Below, piece after piece: positions 15,023-22,666 of a stretch of DNA of 64,000 nt. The stretch is taken from assembly GCA_963667515.2 (NCBI GenBank), contig CAXXXY010000006.1:186001-250000 (forward strand), written 5' to 3'. Origin of the DNA: VYDC01 sp963667515. GTDB lineage: Bacteria > Chloroflexota > Dehalococcoidia > UBA2979. Both the position numbers and the translations under genes were made by a program. The notes beneath the pieces were generated by a model, which made no database searches, was not told the origin of the DNA, and saw nothing but the letters and a program-made list of their open reading frames with translations. Within the stretch, counting starts at the first letter, position 1. Each line of letters begins with the position of its first letter.

Positions 15023-15859
15023 ATGCCGAGGATCCGCGTGAACGATGTCGAGCTCTTCGTGGAGGAGAGTGGCCGCGGCGACCCCGTTCTCTTCGTGCAC
15101 GGCTACACCGGCTCCCACGACAGCTGGGACGCCGTCGTCGAGCGGCTCGCCGACCGCTATCGCTGCATCGTCACCGACCTGCGCGGGGCCGGCGACAGCG
15201 GGCACCCGCCGGGCGGCTACAGCATCGAGCAGTACGCGGCGGACATCGTGGGCGTCGCCGACGCGCTGGGCCTCGATCGCTTCACCTACGTCGGGCACAG
15301 CATGGGCGGCCTGGTCGGCATGCAGCTGGGGCTGGAGCACGCGGAGCGCCTGCGCCGGCTCGTGCTGGTCGCGCCCGGCATGGCCGACGGCTCGACCGTG
15401 CCCACGGCGCTCCACGAGGACGCGGTCCGCAAGCGCCGGGCCGGCGCGCGCGAGGAGATGCTGGGCGAGCGCATCGCGCAGAAGGCGCGCTCCGAGCGCG
15501 TCGACGAGGCCGCCGAGGCCCGCGGCGTCGATCGCGCGCTCTCCGTCTCCGAGGGCCACTTCGAGGACTCGTTCCAGGCGATGCGCGGGCTGCGCGTGCG
15601 CGACCGCCTGGGCGAGATCGAGACGCCGACCCTCGTCGTCTCGGGCGGCGCGGACTGGCTGCTGCCCGCGAACCTGCAGGACGTGCAGCTGCTCCCCAAC
15701 GCCTCGCTGCACGTCCTCAGCCGCGTCGGTCACCGCATCCCCACCGAGGTGCCGGCCGCGCTCTCGCGGGTGCTCGCGGACTTCTTCGAGCACGGCGTGG
15801 TGAACGCGACCACGATCCAGGGCCGCCTGGACGAGGTGCGGGCGGCGGCCGCTTGCTAG
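15023..15859 (+). CDS. Alpha/beta hydrolase
   Basis: 278 residues from ATG 15023, which has a strong AGGAGG site 5 nt upstream; the longer open frame upstream is non-coding. Oxyanion region L-F-V-H-G-Y-T-G-S at about residue 28, nucleophile elbow G-H-S-M-G-G (Ser about residue 95), acid D in V-S-G-G-A-D-W region, and late H in R-V-G-H-R-I-P. The fold is that of esterases, haloperoxidases and C-C hydrolases. The catalytic triad is complete, so it should be active; the substrate cannot be read from sequence. A possible -10 (TAGTGT) lies near 14964. The SRPBCC gene follows closely. Confidence 0.9.
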   Translation: MPRIRVNDVELFVEESGRGDPVLFVHGYTGSHDSWDAVVERLADRYRCIVTDLRGAGDSGHPPGGYSIEQYAADIVGVADALGLDRFTYVGHSMGGLVGMQLGLEHAERLRRLVLVAPGMADGSTVPTALHEDAVRKRRAGAREEMLGERIAQKARSERVDEAAEARGVDRALSVSEGHFEDSFQAMRGLRVRDRLGEIETPTLVVSGGADWLLPANLQDVQLLPNASLHVLSRVGHRIPTEVPAALSRVLADFFEHGVVNATTIQGRLDEVRAAAAC

Positions 15860-15951
15860 CCGCGCAGCCCGCGCACGGGCGCGGGGGCGCGGCGAGCGCG
15901 ACGAACCACAGCGAGCGCGCCGCGCCGAGGGGCCGGAGAGCGGGGGCGGCC

Positions 15952-16425
15952 GTGGGCGGCGAGTACCACTTCCTGACGCACTGGCGCGTGCGCGGCGACC
16001 TCGACGAGGTAGCGGAGATCCTGTCGGACCCGCTCGACCTCCCCCGCTGGTGGCCGAGCGTCTACCTGGACGTGCGCGAGCTGGAGCCCGCCGCGGCAGG
16101 CGGCGTCGGCCAGGTCGTGGAGCTGCACACGCGGGGGCGGCTGCCGTACACGCTGCTCTGGCGCTTCCGCGTCACCAACGTCGAGCGGCCGCATCGGATG
16201 GAGCTGGAGGCGTCGGGCGACTTCGAGGGGCGGGGCGTGTGGGCGCTCTCGCAGGAGGGCCCGGACGTGCTGCTGAGCTATGACTGGCGCGTGCGAGCGC
16301 GGAAGCCGCTGCTGCGCCGCCTCTCGTGGCTGCTGCGCCCGCTCTTCTCGTGGAACCACCGCTGGGCGATGGCGCAGGGGGAGCGCAGCCTCCGTCGCGA
16401 GCTCGAGCGCCGCGCCGCGCGCTAG
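15952..16425 (+). CDS. SRPBCC family protein (polyketide cyclase/START-like)
   Basis: About 157 residues from GTG 15952; a TTG at 15853 overlapping the previous stop is an alternative start. Helix-grip features: H-F-L-T-H-W-R-V-R-G-D-L-D-E-V-A-E-I-L and the P-R-W-W-P-S-V-Y segment that opens the ligand cavity, then V-V-E-L-H-T-R-G-R-L-P-Y. The C-terminal helix is W-N-H-R-W-A-M-A-Q-G-E-R-S-L. Members bind lipids, sterols or aromatic polyketides. It lies close behind the alpha/beta hydrolase on the same strand, which suggests a shared transcript. The ligand is unknown. Confidence 0.85.
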   Translation: MGGEYHFLTHWRVRGDLDEVAEILSDPLDLPRWWPSVYLDVRELEPAAAGGVGQVVELHTRGRLPYTLLWRFRVTNVERPHRMELEASGDFEGRGVWALSQEGPDVLLSYDWRVRARKPLLRRLSWLLRPLFSWNHRWAMAQGERSLRRELERRAAR

Positions 16426-16519
16426 CGCGCCGAGCGCCGGCCGCAGGGGCCACACCCTCGATCGGCGCCGCGCACGACCTGTACCGCTCCTGGTTTCTTG
16501 GACACATCGCTGGCGGTAA

Positions 16520-17419
16520 TCATGCGGCCGCCCCGGTGCGCGGCGAGAGCGCCTCGCGGACGGCGGCTGGGGTGCGGTGGCCGTGCCGTTCGACGAGCCA
16601 GTGCTGGTTGTAGCGCTGCTTGAAGGCGAGCAGCGCCTGGCGTAGCTCCTCCACCGTCTCGAAGTGCTCCACCCACAGCAGCTGCTCCTTCAGCGTGCGG
16701 ATGAAGCGTTCCGCGCAGCCGTTGCCCTCGGGCGCGGCTACGAAGGACGGGCTGGAGCGGATGCCGAGGAAGCGCAGCTCCTCCTGGAAGTGGTCGCTCA
16801 GGTACTGGCTGCCGTGGTCGTGGCGGAGAGCGAGTCCCCGCGCGAGGTCCGCCTCGTAGCCGTCGAAGTGCTCCCGGAGCCCCTGCCGCAGCGGCTCCAG
16901 CGCCTCGAAGCGCGTGCCCGGTCGCGCCGCGTGGATGCCGATGCACTCCTGCGTGCAGTGATCGACGGCGATGAAGACGGTGGCGTTCCCCTCGCGGGTG
17001 GTGAGGCAGGAGGTCGCGTCGGTCCCCCACATCTCGTCAGGCCGCTCGGTGGTGATCGTCCCGTCGTGCACCCGCGGTCCGCGCCGACGCCCGACGCGGG
17101 TCGGGGCGAGCAGTCCCGCCTCCCGCATCAGCCGCAGCACCCGGCCCTTCGAGGTGCGCACACCGGCCAGCCGCAGCCGCGCCCACACCTTGCGGTAGCC
17201 CTCGCCCGTGAACGGGGAGGCGGCGAGCACAGCTCGGACCTGCTCCGTGAGAGCCTCGTCCGTCCACGCCTGCCTCGGCCCGCGCTTCGCTGCTGGCCGC
17301 AGAGGCCGTCGCGCCCGTGCCCGCCGCTCGTAGACGGTCGAGCGCGGGACCTCCCACAGCTGGCAGATGCGCGTCGTGCCGTACGGCCGTCCCGTGGAGG
17401 GCGAGGTGGTTCGACTCAT
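16520..17419 (-). CDS. IS3-family transposase OrfB (DDE integrase domain)
   Basis: 299 residues from ATG 17419 (M-S-R-T-T-S-P-S-T-G-R-P-Y-G). A helix-turn-helix-like HTH_21 segment (P-F-T-G-E-G-Y-R-K-V-W-A-R-L-R) precedes the rve catalytic core. D in M-W-G-T-D-A-T, D in A-V-D-H-C-T-Q-E, and E in G-N-G-C-A-E-R-F form the DDE triad. The frame is complete. OrfB normally acts as an OrfAB fusion made by -1 frameshifting. No A-rich slippery site is obvious, so separate or reinitiated translation is possible. Confidence 0.93.
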   Translation of the reverse strand: MSRTTSPSTGRPYGTTRICQLWEVPRSTVYERRARARRPLRPAAKRGPRQAWTDEALTEQVRAVLAASPFTGEGYRKVWARLRLAGVRTSKGRVLRLMREAGLLAPTRVGRRRGPRVHDGTITTERPDEMWGTDATSCLTTREGNATVFIAVDHCTQECIGIHAARPGTRFEALEPLRQGLREHFDGYEADLARGLALRHDHGSQYLSDHFQEELRFLGIRSSPSFVAAPEGNGCAERFIRTLKEQLLWVEHFETVEELRQALLAFKQRYNQHWLVERHGHRTPAAVREALSPRTGAAA

Positions 17420-17768
17420 CACCTCGACCTCCGGCGTGCCAAGGGAGTCCTGCCTCCAGCTGATGCGCGCGCTGGAGCAGGAGCTCGTTCGCCATCGTGA
17501 TCTCGCCGACTTTCGCCTGCAGTCGGTGGATCTCCTCGTCACGCTCGTCGGCAGGCCGGCTCGTGAGCGAGGCCCGGCCGGCGGCGAGGAAACGCTCGCG
17601 CCACTGCGACAGCGTCGCTGCGGTCACCCCCAGCTCGCGCGAGAGCGCGTCCAACTCCTCGCCGCGCAGCAGCCTCAGCACCGCCTCGCTCTTCCGTCGC
17701 GAGGAGAAGCGACCGCGTTCCGTTCGCGACGCACTACGCCCGTTCAATCCCTGTGCGGAGCTGGTCAT
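17037..17768 (-). CDS. IS3-family transposase OrfA (helix-turn-helix)
   Basis: ATG 17768. Residues 20-75 form a helix-turn-helix (S-R-R-K-S-E-A-V-L-R-L-L-R-G-E, then L-G-V-T-A-A-T-L-S-Q-W). A leucine-zipper-like coil (E-I-H-R-L-Q-A-K-V-G-E-I-T-M-A-N-E-L-L) ends near residue 110. These parts bind the terminal repeats and oligomerise. Past this point the frame stays open to 17037 only because it shadows orfB; the functional OrfA is about 110 residues long. The overlap with orfB is in the usual relative frame. Confidence 0.8.
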   Translation of the reverse strand: MTSSAQGLNGRSASRTERGRFSSRRKSEAVLRLLRGEELDALSRELGVTAATLSQWRERFLAAGRASLTSRPADERDEEIHRLQAKVGEITMANELLLQRAHQLEAGLPWHAGGRGDESNHLALHGTAVRHDAHLPAVGGPALDRLRAAGTGATASAASSEARAEAGVDGRGSHGAGPSCARRLPVHGRGLPQGVGAAAAGRCAHLEGPGAAADAGGGTARPDPRRASARTAGARRDDHHRAA

Positions 17769-17801
17769 GGACACCTCCTCTGCCGGGGCAGCCTGCCCCA
17801 A

Positions 17802-18035
17802 TCAGGTGTCCAAGAAAACCGTGGACCGGGAGAGGATGACGCGGCAACCGTCGATCAGGAAGGAGCGGATGCGAGGGTTCGGCTGCGCAACCAGCGCCTC
17901 GGCCTTCCGCCGGCTCACGCCCAGCTCGAGGTGCAGGTCCCTGAGGCGCACGGTCGCGGGCGGGTGGGCACGCGCCGGCGGCGCCGACTGTGCTAGAACG
18001 TCGCGGTCGATGGCGCGGCGGGGGCCCACCATCAC
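17802..18035 (-). CDS. Excisionase-like small DNA-binding protein, 3' end cut by IS
   Basis: 77 residues. The region R-L-R-D-L-H-L-E-L-G-V-S-R-R-K-A-E-A-L-V and then F-L-I-D-G-C-R-V-I-L has the spacing of a winged-helix MerR/Xis fold (helix-turn-helix, then beta wing). Its last residues (V-F-L-D-T and stop) come from the IS right end, so the natural C-terminus is lost. The ATG overlaps the TGA of the small HTH gene upstream (TGATG), which makes a two-gene unit. In an integrated element such a gene would direct excision together with the integrase. Function is inferred from size and context. Confidence 0.6.
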   Translation of the reverse strand: MMVGPRRAIDRDVLAQSAPPARAHPPATVRLRDLHLELGVSRRKAEALVAQPNPRIRSFLIDGCRVILSRSTVFLDT

Positions 18036-18241
18036 GCAACCTCAGCGGGGGAGAGCTCGTCGAGGGCTTGCTCGTAGTCCGCGGGCGCTAGCCCACGCGG
18101 GAGAGGCACGCCGTACAGCTCGAAGCGTGAGATTTGCCCCTGGTCAGCTCCGAGGGCTTCAGCGATCGCCGCCTGCGTCACGCCGCGTCGATCGCGCCGG
18201 GTCCTGAGTGCGAATGCTTGGTCGGCTGCGCGCTCAGGCAT
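18032..18241 (-). CDS. Small XRE/Cro-type HTH regulator
   Basis: 69 residues. R-R-G-V-T-Q-A-A-I-A-E-A-L-G-A-D-Q-G-Q-I (about residues 19-38), followed by S-R-F-E, is a classic Cro/CI helix-turn-helix: T-Q-x-x-I-A, then D-Q-G-x-I-S-R. It is divergent from a second HTH gene (18329-18751), and a strong promoter and palindrome lie between them, the arrangement of a phage lysogeny switch. It is followed by the excisionase-like gene. Confidence 0.82.
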   Translation of the reverse strand: MPERAADQAFALRTRRDRRGVTQAAIAEALGADQGQISRFELYGVPLPRGLAPADYEQALDELSPAEVA

Positions 18242-18262
18242 AGGTGGTGCCCCTCTCAGAAA

Positions 18263-18305
18263 CGTTCCTTGGCGGAACGGTACTGAGCGGAGCTATGCTT
18301 GTCAA
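18263..18305 (-). promoter_or_regulatory. Promoter and operator of the element's regulatory switch
   Basis: On the minus strand: TTGACA (18305-18300), 17-bp spacer, TACCGT (18282-18277), which should drive the Cro-like gene. A palindrome CGTTCC-TTGGC-GGAACG (18263-18279) overlaps the -10 and probable start point and is the natural repressor site. Confidence 0.75.
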
Positions 18306-18328
18306 GAACATCGCATAACGTCGCGGCA

Positions 18329-18751
18329 ATGACGTACCGCCGGCTAGACGGCAAGCGACTGGCGCGCGCGCGCGCGCTCAGCGGCATCAGCCAAGAGAAG
18401 CTGGCGGAGCAGGTCGGCTTCGAGCGCCACACCTCGATCTGGAAGCTGGAACGCGACATGGGCGACCCGCCGTCGTCGCGGGTTGCTGCGATCGCCGACG
18501 CGCTCGCCGTGTCCGTCGACTGGCTCTTCGGCGAAGGCCCTGACGACCCCGCCGCGGCTGCCGCCGATCAGGTCCTTGTGGGGAAGCTCGCGCTGCTGCC
18601 CACTGCGGACCGTGCCCTCGTTGAGAGCGATATCGACGCGCGGCTCGAGCGGGCGCGGAAGCTCGGCCGCCGCGCGATTCCAACCCAACGCGCAGCGGAG
18701 ACGGCGGCGGAGTACACGACCGACGACGAGCAGCGGGCTGCGAGCCAGTAG
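18329..18751 (+). CDS. XRE-family HTH repressor (CI-like)
   Basis: 140 residues from ATG 18329 (M-T-Y-R-R-L-D-G-K-R-L); the longer frame from 18299 starts inside the -35 region. The N-terminal helix-turn-helix reads L-A-R-A-R-A-L-S-G-I-S-Q-E-K-L-A-E, then V-G-F-E-R-H-T-S-I-W-K-L-E-R, then A-I-A-D-A-L-A-V-S-V-D-W-L-F. The C-terminal half is an Ala/Glu/Arg helical region with no S24 peptidase residues, so it is not a LexA-type self-cleaving repressor. It is divergent from the Cro-like gene and likely controls the shared operator. Confidence 0.87.
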   Translation: MTYRRLDGKRLARARALSGISQEKLAEQVGFERHTSIWKLERDMGDPPSSRVAAIADALAVSVDWLFGEGPDDPAAAAADQVLVGKLALLPTADRALVESDIDARLERARKLGRRAIPTQRAAETAAEYTTDDEQRAASQ

Positions 18752-18811
18752 GCGGGCGCGCGTCTACATGGCCAGTCTCAGCTCAGGCAGGCCCGCAGGG
18801 AGGAACGGGCG

Positions 18812-19546
18812 GTGAGGTACAGGGACGACCCACAGCTGCCGCAGGAGAGCGGCGCTCGAACGCCGATCGAGGCGGCGATCCAGTACGAGATCGCGATGGG
18901 CGGGCGGCTCGCCTCACAGACCGCCAGCCAGGCGGTCGTCATTCATGGCAAACCGGTGAACCACATCCTCCACTTGCTCCTCAGCGTCTTTACCGCCGGA
19001 ATCTGGCTCATCATCTGGATCATCATGGCGGCGAGCGGTGGAGAGCGCCGTGCCATCCTTGAGGTCCGCAGCGACGGCACGGTGATGATGGATGGTCGCA
19101 CGCACCCGGCCGCGGCGCGTGCGCGGCGGTCTCCCGTCGCATCCCGCCCTGCTGTTTCCACCGCCTCTCCTCCGCCCGTCGCGCAAGCACACTGCTTTCA
19201 GTGCGGCGCTGCTCTAGCCGCAGGGGTGCGGTTCTGTGGCTCCTGCGGGACAGCGGTCGGAGCGGCGGCACCCGCGGCCGCGGCCGAGAGCGAGGGCCGG
19301 TACTGCTGGTCGTGCGACATGCAGATCACGGTCACTGGCCGCAACGCCGCGAACGAGCGCACCTGCCTGCGCTGCGCCGCGCGCATCGACTACCCCGAGG
19401 CCGCGGGGGCTGGCGTCGCGCAACGCGGCCGCGCTCGTCAAATCCGCCGCGTGTGCGAGCCCTGGAGCGGCGGGTCCTCTCGTCCGACGAGGCGCAGCGC
19501 TTCGTCGCGTCGGTGCGCGACGATCGCCTGGAGGCGCTCTACCTGA
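18812..19546 (+). CDS. Membrane-associated zinc-ribbon protein of the integrated element
   Basis: GTG 18812 with GGGAGG upstream. Residues 50-70 form a hydrophobic segment (H-L-L-L-S-V-F-T-A-G-I-W-L-I-I-W-I-I-M), probably membrane-inserted. Later come two zinc ribbons: H-C-F-Q-C-G...F-C-G-S-C-G, then Y-C-W-S-C-D...T-C-L-R-C-A. The last 45 residues (from about 19405) are Arg/Ser-rich and run in a different frame over the integrase remnant, so the real gene probably ended earlier or was fused during decay. I do not recognise a specific function; such proteins occur in prophages and elements as unknown cargo. Confidence 0.65.
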   Translation: MRYRDDPQLPQESGARTPIEAAIQYEIAMGGRLASQTASQAVVIHGKPVNHILHLLLSVFTAGIWLIIWIIMAASGGERRAILEVRSDGTVMMDGRTHPAAARARRSPVASRPAVSTASPPPVAQAHCFQCGAALAAGVRFCGSCGTAVGAAAPAAAAESEGRYCWSCDMQITVTGRNAANERTCLRCAARIDYPEAAGAGVAQRGRARQIRRVCEPWSGGSSRPTRRSASSRRCATIAWRRST

Positions 19547-20157
19547 TCGCGGCGTTCCTCGGGCTGCGCCAGGGGGAGCTGCTCGGGCTTCGCTGGCGCG
19601 ACATCGACCTCGAGGCGAGCACGCTCAGCGTGCGGCAGACGCTTCAGCGAGTCCGCGGCCAGTAAATCACGCACGAGCCGAAGACACTCCGGAGCTCGCG
19701 CACGATGTGGCTCCCCAGCACCGTCGCGACAGCCCTCGCGGGGCACCGCACCCGCCAGCTCGAAGAGATGTGGGCGGCCGCCGATCTGTGGGAGCCCTCC
19801 GACCTCGTCTTCACCACCCGTCGCGGGCGGCCGCTCTCCGGCAGCTCGCTCACACGAGACTTTCAGCGCCGGCTCGCGGAGCTCTCGATCCCGCGCGTCG
19901 CCTTCCACGACCTCCGGCACTCGGCTGCGACCCTACTCGCCGCGCGGGGGGTCCACCCACGGGTCGCGATGGCGATCCTCGGGCACGCCTCGATCACGAC
20001 CACGCTCGACCTCTACACTCACGTGCCAGAGGAGCTCCTGCGTGACGCGGCGAGCCGTCTGGAGACCTGGTGGGATTCTCCAAGCCCCCCAACAGGCCCA
20101 CAAGCGGCCGAGGCGGACACCGGAAAAGGGGCGAATCCGTATCTAGGACCCCCGTAG
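19453..20157 (+). pseudogene. Tyrosine recombinase (integrase) remnant, nonsense-interrupted
   Basis: In one frame: L-S-S-D-E-A-Q-R-F-V, L-G-L-R-Q-G-E-L-L-G-L-R-W (first catalytic Arg), then TAA at 19663-19665, then E-P-K-T-L-R-S-S-R-T and H-D-L-R-H-S-A-A-T-L-L-A, then L-G-H-A-S-I-T-T-T-L-D-L-Y-T-H (H-R-H-Y residues all present). The N-terminal core-binding domain is missing and the middle is broken by one stop codon. Phage-type integrases excise and insert elements at tRNA genes. Its 3' end overlaps tRNA-Arg by 10 bp, so the stop codon TAG lies inside the tRNA gene. Confidence 0.85.
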
Positions 20158-20222
20158 CTCAGGGGATAGAGCAGTGGTTTCCTAAACCACGCGCGGAGGT
20201 TCGAGTCCTCCCGGGGGTACCA
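20148..20222 (+). tRNA. tRNA-Arg (anticodon CCT)
   Basis: 75 nt with encoded CCA. The acceptor stem ACCCCCG pairs with CGGGGGT, the D arm has AGCTCAGGGGATAGAGCA, and the anticodon loop TTCCTAA (anticodon CCT, codon AGG) sits on stem GTGGT/ACCAC. The T loop is GGTTCGAGTCC. The 5' end is shared with the integrase gene, marking this tRNA as the probable attachment site of the degraded element. Confidence 0.96.
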
Positions 20223-20263
20223 GCACAGCTGGCGTCGCGTCGAGGGCCGGCGCGCCGTCGGCG

Positions 20264-20797
20264 CTAGGCCCGCAGATCGAAGGCGGGCACGAGGCCGAGG
20301 CTGTGCTGGATCTCACCGCCGGCGATCGCGCAGCGCAGCTCGTCGGGCGTGCGCGTGACGACGTCGATCTCCTCGCCGTCACCGAGGTCGAGGGGATGCG
20401 TCGCCTCGGCGCCGGTCGCCAGCCACGTGTGCAGGCGGTTGTCCTGCACGGCCGGGTTCGGCGCCGAACGCCCGAGGTAGCGCCAGCTCGCCGCCGTGTA
20501 GCCGGTCTCCTCGCGCAGCTAGCGGCGCGCTGCCGCCTCGTGGCTCTCGCCCGGGTCGACGCTGCCACCGGGGATCTCCAGCGTCACCTCCCGGATGCCC
20601 GAGCGGTACTGCCGCACGAGCACCACGCGCTCGTCGGGCGTGACGGCGACGATGTTGCACCAGTCCGGCGCCTCCAGAATGAGCCGCCGCTTCTCGCGCC
20701 CCGTCCGAGGGTGCAGCGCCGTGTCGAAGCGGGCGCGGAAGAGAATCAGGTCGGGCCCCGGCTCACTGCGGACGACGCGCCACGGATGGATTTCCAT
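20264..20797 (-). pseudogene. NUDIX hydrolase with amber codon in the Nudix box
   Basis: ATG 20797 (M-E-I-H-P-W-R-V-V) has AGGAGA 4 nt upstream. The protein reads to G-G-S-V-D-P-G-E-S-H-E-A-A-A-R-R, then TAG (20519-20521), then L-R-E-E-T-G-Y and on to A-F-D-L-R-A at 20264, all in one frame. The stop replaces the first Glu of R-E-x-x-E-E in the Nudix box (GAG to TAG), a residue needed for metal binding. The family is ADP-ribose/NDP-sugar pyrophosphatase-like (E-A-P-D-W-C-N-I-V-A-V-T and V-R-Q-Y-R). It is inactive unless the amber codon is suppressed or is a sequence error. Confidence 0.8.
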
Positions 20798-20841
20798 CGC
20801 CTCTCCTGTCGCCCCGCCCGCCCGCGCGGCACGCGAGGGTC

Positions 20842-21321
20842 CTACCCAGACGTACATCTCTTGATGTAGATGTTCACCGCCTCCTCCTCGTCGCGCAGCT
20901 CTTCGGTGAACAGTGTGTGGGAAAGCCGATCGATGTCTGCGTCGAAGGCGCGCGACCCGCTCGCGAGCTCGAAGTCGCTGCCACGCGCGGCCACCGCGCC
21001 CAGCTCGCGAGCCGCGTCCACGGCGCCCGCGGCAAACTCCCGGAGATACGCGTGCAGCGCAACCGCTCCCGCCGGCGGGACGATGCGGTCGAAGGCGGCA
21101 ACCGCGCTCTCGGCGGCCGCGATGTAAAGGGGCGCGCGCTCCTCGACGAAGCGCCTATTCGCGGCGGGAGTCAGGAAGGCACCGGTGTAAGGGTAGACCG
21201 CGTCCATCGCCGCCAGCTCCGGACACACCGTCGAGGCCCACATCCTGAGCTCCGTGTCGTCCTCGCCACACGCGCCGAGGATGAGCAACACGAGAGCCGA
21301 GAGCAGCGCAACGGCCCTCAT
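20842..21321 (-). CDS. Putative lipoprotein of unknown function
   Basis: 159 residues from ATG 21321. A signal peptide with lipobox L-I-L-G-A-C is followed by G-E-D-D-T-E-L. The mature part is helical and acidic, with W-A-S-T-V-C-P-E-L-A and a final K-R-C, so a disulfide is possible. I do not recognise the family. Helical bundles of this kind with a small lipobox are common in Gram-positive cell-envelope proteins. It ends 44 bp upstream of the NUDIX pseudogene on the same strand. The longer frame to 21456 is Arg-rich and non-coding. Confidence 0.75.
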   Translation of the reverse strand: MRAVALLSALVLLILGACGEDDTELRMWASTVCPELAAMDAVYPYTGAFLTPAANRRFVEERAPLYIAAAESAVAAFDRIVPPAGAVALHAYLREFAAGAVDAARELGAVAARGSDFELASGSRAFDADIDRLSHTLFTEELRDEEEAVNIYIKRCTSG

Positions 21322-21439
21322 CGATCGCCTCCGATGCCGGTGAATCGGCGCGTGTGCGCCGTCGCGGCGCCCCAGCCTAGCGCCGCCGCGCTCGCCCCGG
21401 CGTTGCGCGCGCGGCGGCGCCCGGGCACCGTGGCGCGCG

Positions 21440-22666
21440 ATGATCGCCCTGCGCACGGTGCTTGTGGTCGCCGGCTTCTGGCTCGTCGTGCTCGGCGCGA
21501 CGCGCGTGCTGATCGCGCCCTCCGAGAGCTGCGGCGACTCGAGCGTGCCGCACGTGCGGCAGGCGGCGGCCTCGGCGGCGCGCTGGCTGGAGCGCGCCGC
21601 GCGGCCCGGCGGCAGCTACCTCTACGGCTACGACATCGAGGCGGACCGCGTCTCCTCCGACTACAACGAGGTGCGCCACGCCGGCGTGACGCTGGCGCTC
21701 TACCAGGCCGCGGGCCGCCTGGGCGACGCGGGGGCGCTCGCCGCCGCCGACGCGGGCGTCGAGTGGATGGCGCAGCGGCTGGAACGGCGCAACGGCTGGG
21801 CCACGCTGCCCACGCCGGACGGCCGCCGCGCCAAGCTGGGGACGGGCGGGCTCGCGGTGGTCGCGCTCGCCGAGCGCCGCACGGCGACGGGCGATCCGCG
21901 CTACGACGAGCTGATGCGCGAGATGGGCGCGTTCCTGGCGGCGATGCAGCGGCCCGACGGCGGCTTCCACGCGATCTGGCTCTTCGACGCGGACACCGTC
22001 GACCCCGGCGTCACCTCGAAGTTCTACCCCGGCGAGGCGCTGTGGGCGCTGGCGCTGCTGCACGAGGCGTTCCCCGGCGAGGGCTGGGACGAGCGCGCGC
22101 TGGACGCGGCGCGCTACCTCATCGAACAGCGCGACGAGGACGAGGACATCCCCTTCCCCCCGCTGCCCGACCACTGGCTGGCCTACGGGCTCGCGGAGAT
22201 GTCGGAGTGGGCGCCGCCCCCCGACGAGGCCTTCGTGCGCGCGCTCGCCGGCCGCTTCGGGCTGCTGATCCGCACCGAGGCACAGGAGGGCGGGCTGCGC
22301 CCCGTGCTCGGCAAGCCGACGCGCCTCTCGGGCGGCTCGGTGGGCGTGCTGGTGGAGGGGCTCTCCGCGCTGTGGCGGCTGGCGGCGGCCGACCCGCGGC
22401 TCGCCGACATGCGCCCGCAGATCGAGGAGCGGCTGGGCTGCGGCGCGGCGATCCTCGCGCGGCGGCAGGCGGGCGTGGCGCAGGCCGCCGCCTCGGCGCA
22501 GCCCGCGCTCGTCGAGGGCGCGTGGTTCCACGAGGCCGAAACGCGCATGGACGACCAGCAGCACGCCTTCTCCGCGCTGCTCTACGCGGGCGACGCGCTG
22601 GAGGGGCGTGCCCATCGCGAGCCGGACGCGAAGCTCCCGGCGCCGAGGACGAGGGGCGTGCGATGA
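21440..22666 (+). CDS. Membrane-anchored alpha/alpha-toroid protein
   Basis: 408 residues. An N-terminal anchor (V-L-V-V-A-G-F-W-L-V-V-L-G-A) is followed by repeated helix pairs: A-A-R-W-L-E-R-A, then G-G-S-Y-L-Y-G-Y-D, Y-N-E-V-R-H-A-G, then M-Q-R-P-D-G-G-F-H-A-I-W, F-Y-P-G-E-A-L-W-A-L, and L-P-D-H-W-L-A-Y. Such Q/P-D-G-G-F repeats occur in the six-hairpin glycosidase and terpene-cyclase/prenyltransferase superfamily. No D-x-D-D motif is seen, so a cyclase role is unlikely; a carbohydrate or peptide-processing role outside the membrane is possible. The stop overlaps the next start (ATGA), so the MarC-like gene is coupled. Confidence 0.75.
   Translation: MIALRTVLVVAGFWLVVLGATRVLIAPSESCGDSSVPHVRQAAASAARWLERAARPGGSYLYGYDIEADRVSSDYNEVRHAGVTLALYQAAGRLGDAGALAAADAGVEWMAQRLERRNGWATLPTPDGRRAKLGTGGLAVVALAERRTATGDPRYDELMREMGAFLAAMQRPDGGFHAIWLFDADTVDPGVTSKFYPGEALWALALLHEAFPGEGWDERALDAARYLIEQRDEDEDIPFPPLPDHWLAYGLAEMSEWAPPPDEAFVRALAGRFGLLIRTEAQEGGLRPVLGKPTRLSGGSVGVLVEGLSALWRLAAADPRLADMRPQIEERLGCGAAILARRQAGVAQAAASAQPALVEGAWFHEAETRMDDQQHAFSALLYAGDALEGRAHREPDAKLPAPRTRGVR

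Larger units (their letters stand above)
16491..17820 (-). mobile_element. IS3-family insertion sequence
   Basis: 1330 bp between imperfect terminal inverted repeats TGGTTTCTTGGACAC (16491-16505) and GTGTCCAAGAAAACC (17806-17820), sharing an 11-bp core. It carries overlapping orfA and orfB on the minus strand. I find no flanking target duplication, so one end may have rearranged. The right end cuts the excisionase-like gene at 17802-18035. Confidence 0.88.
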
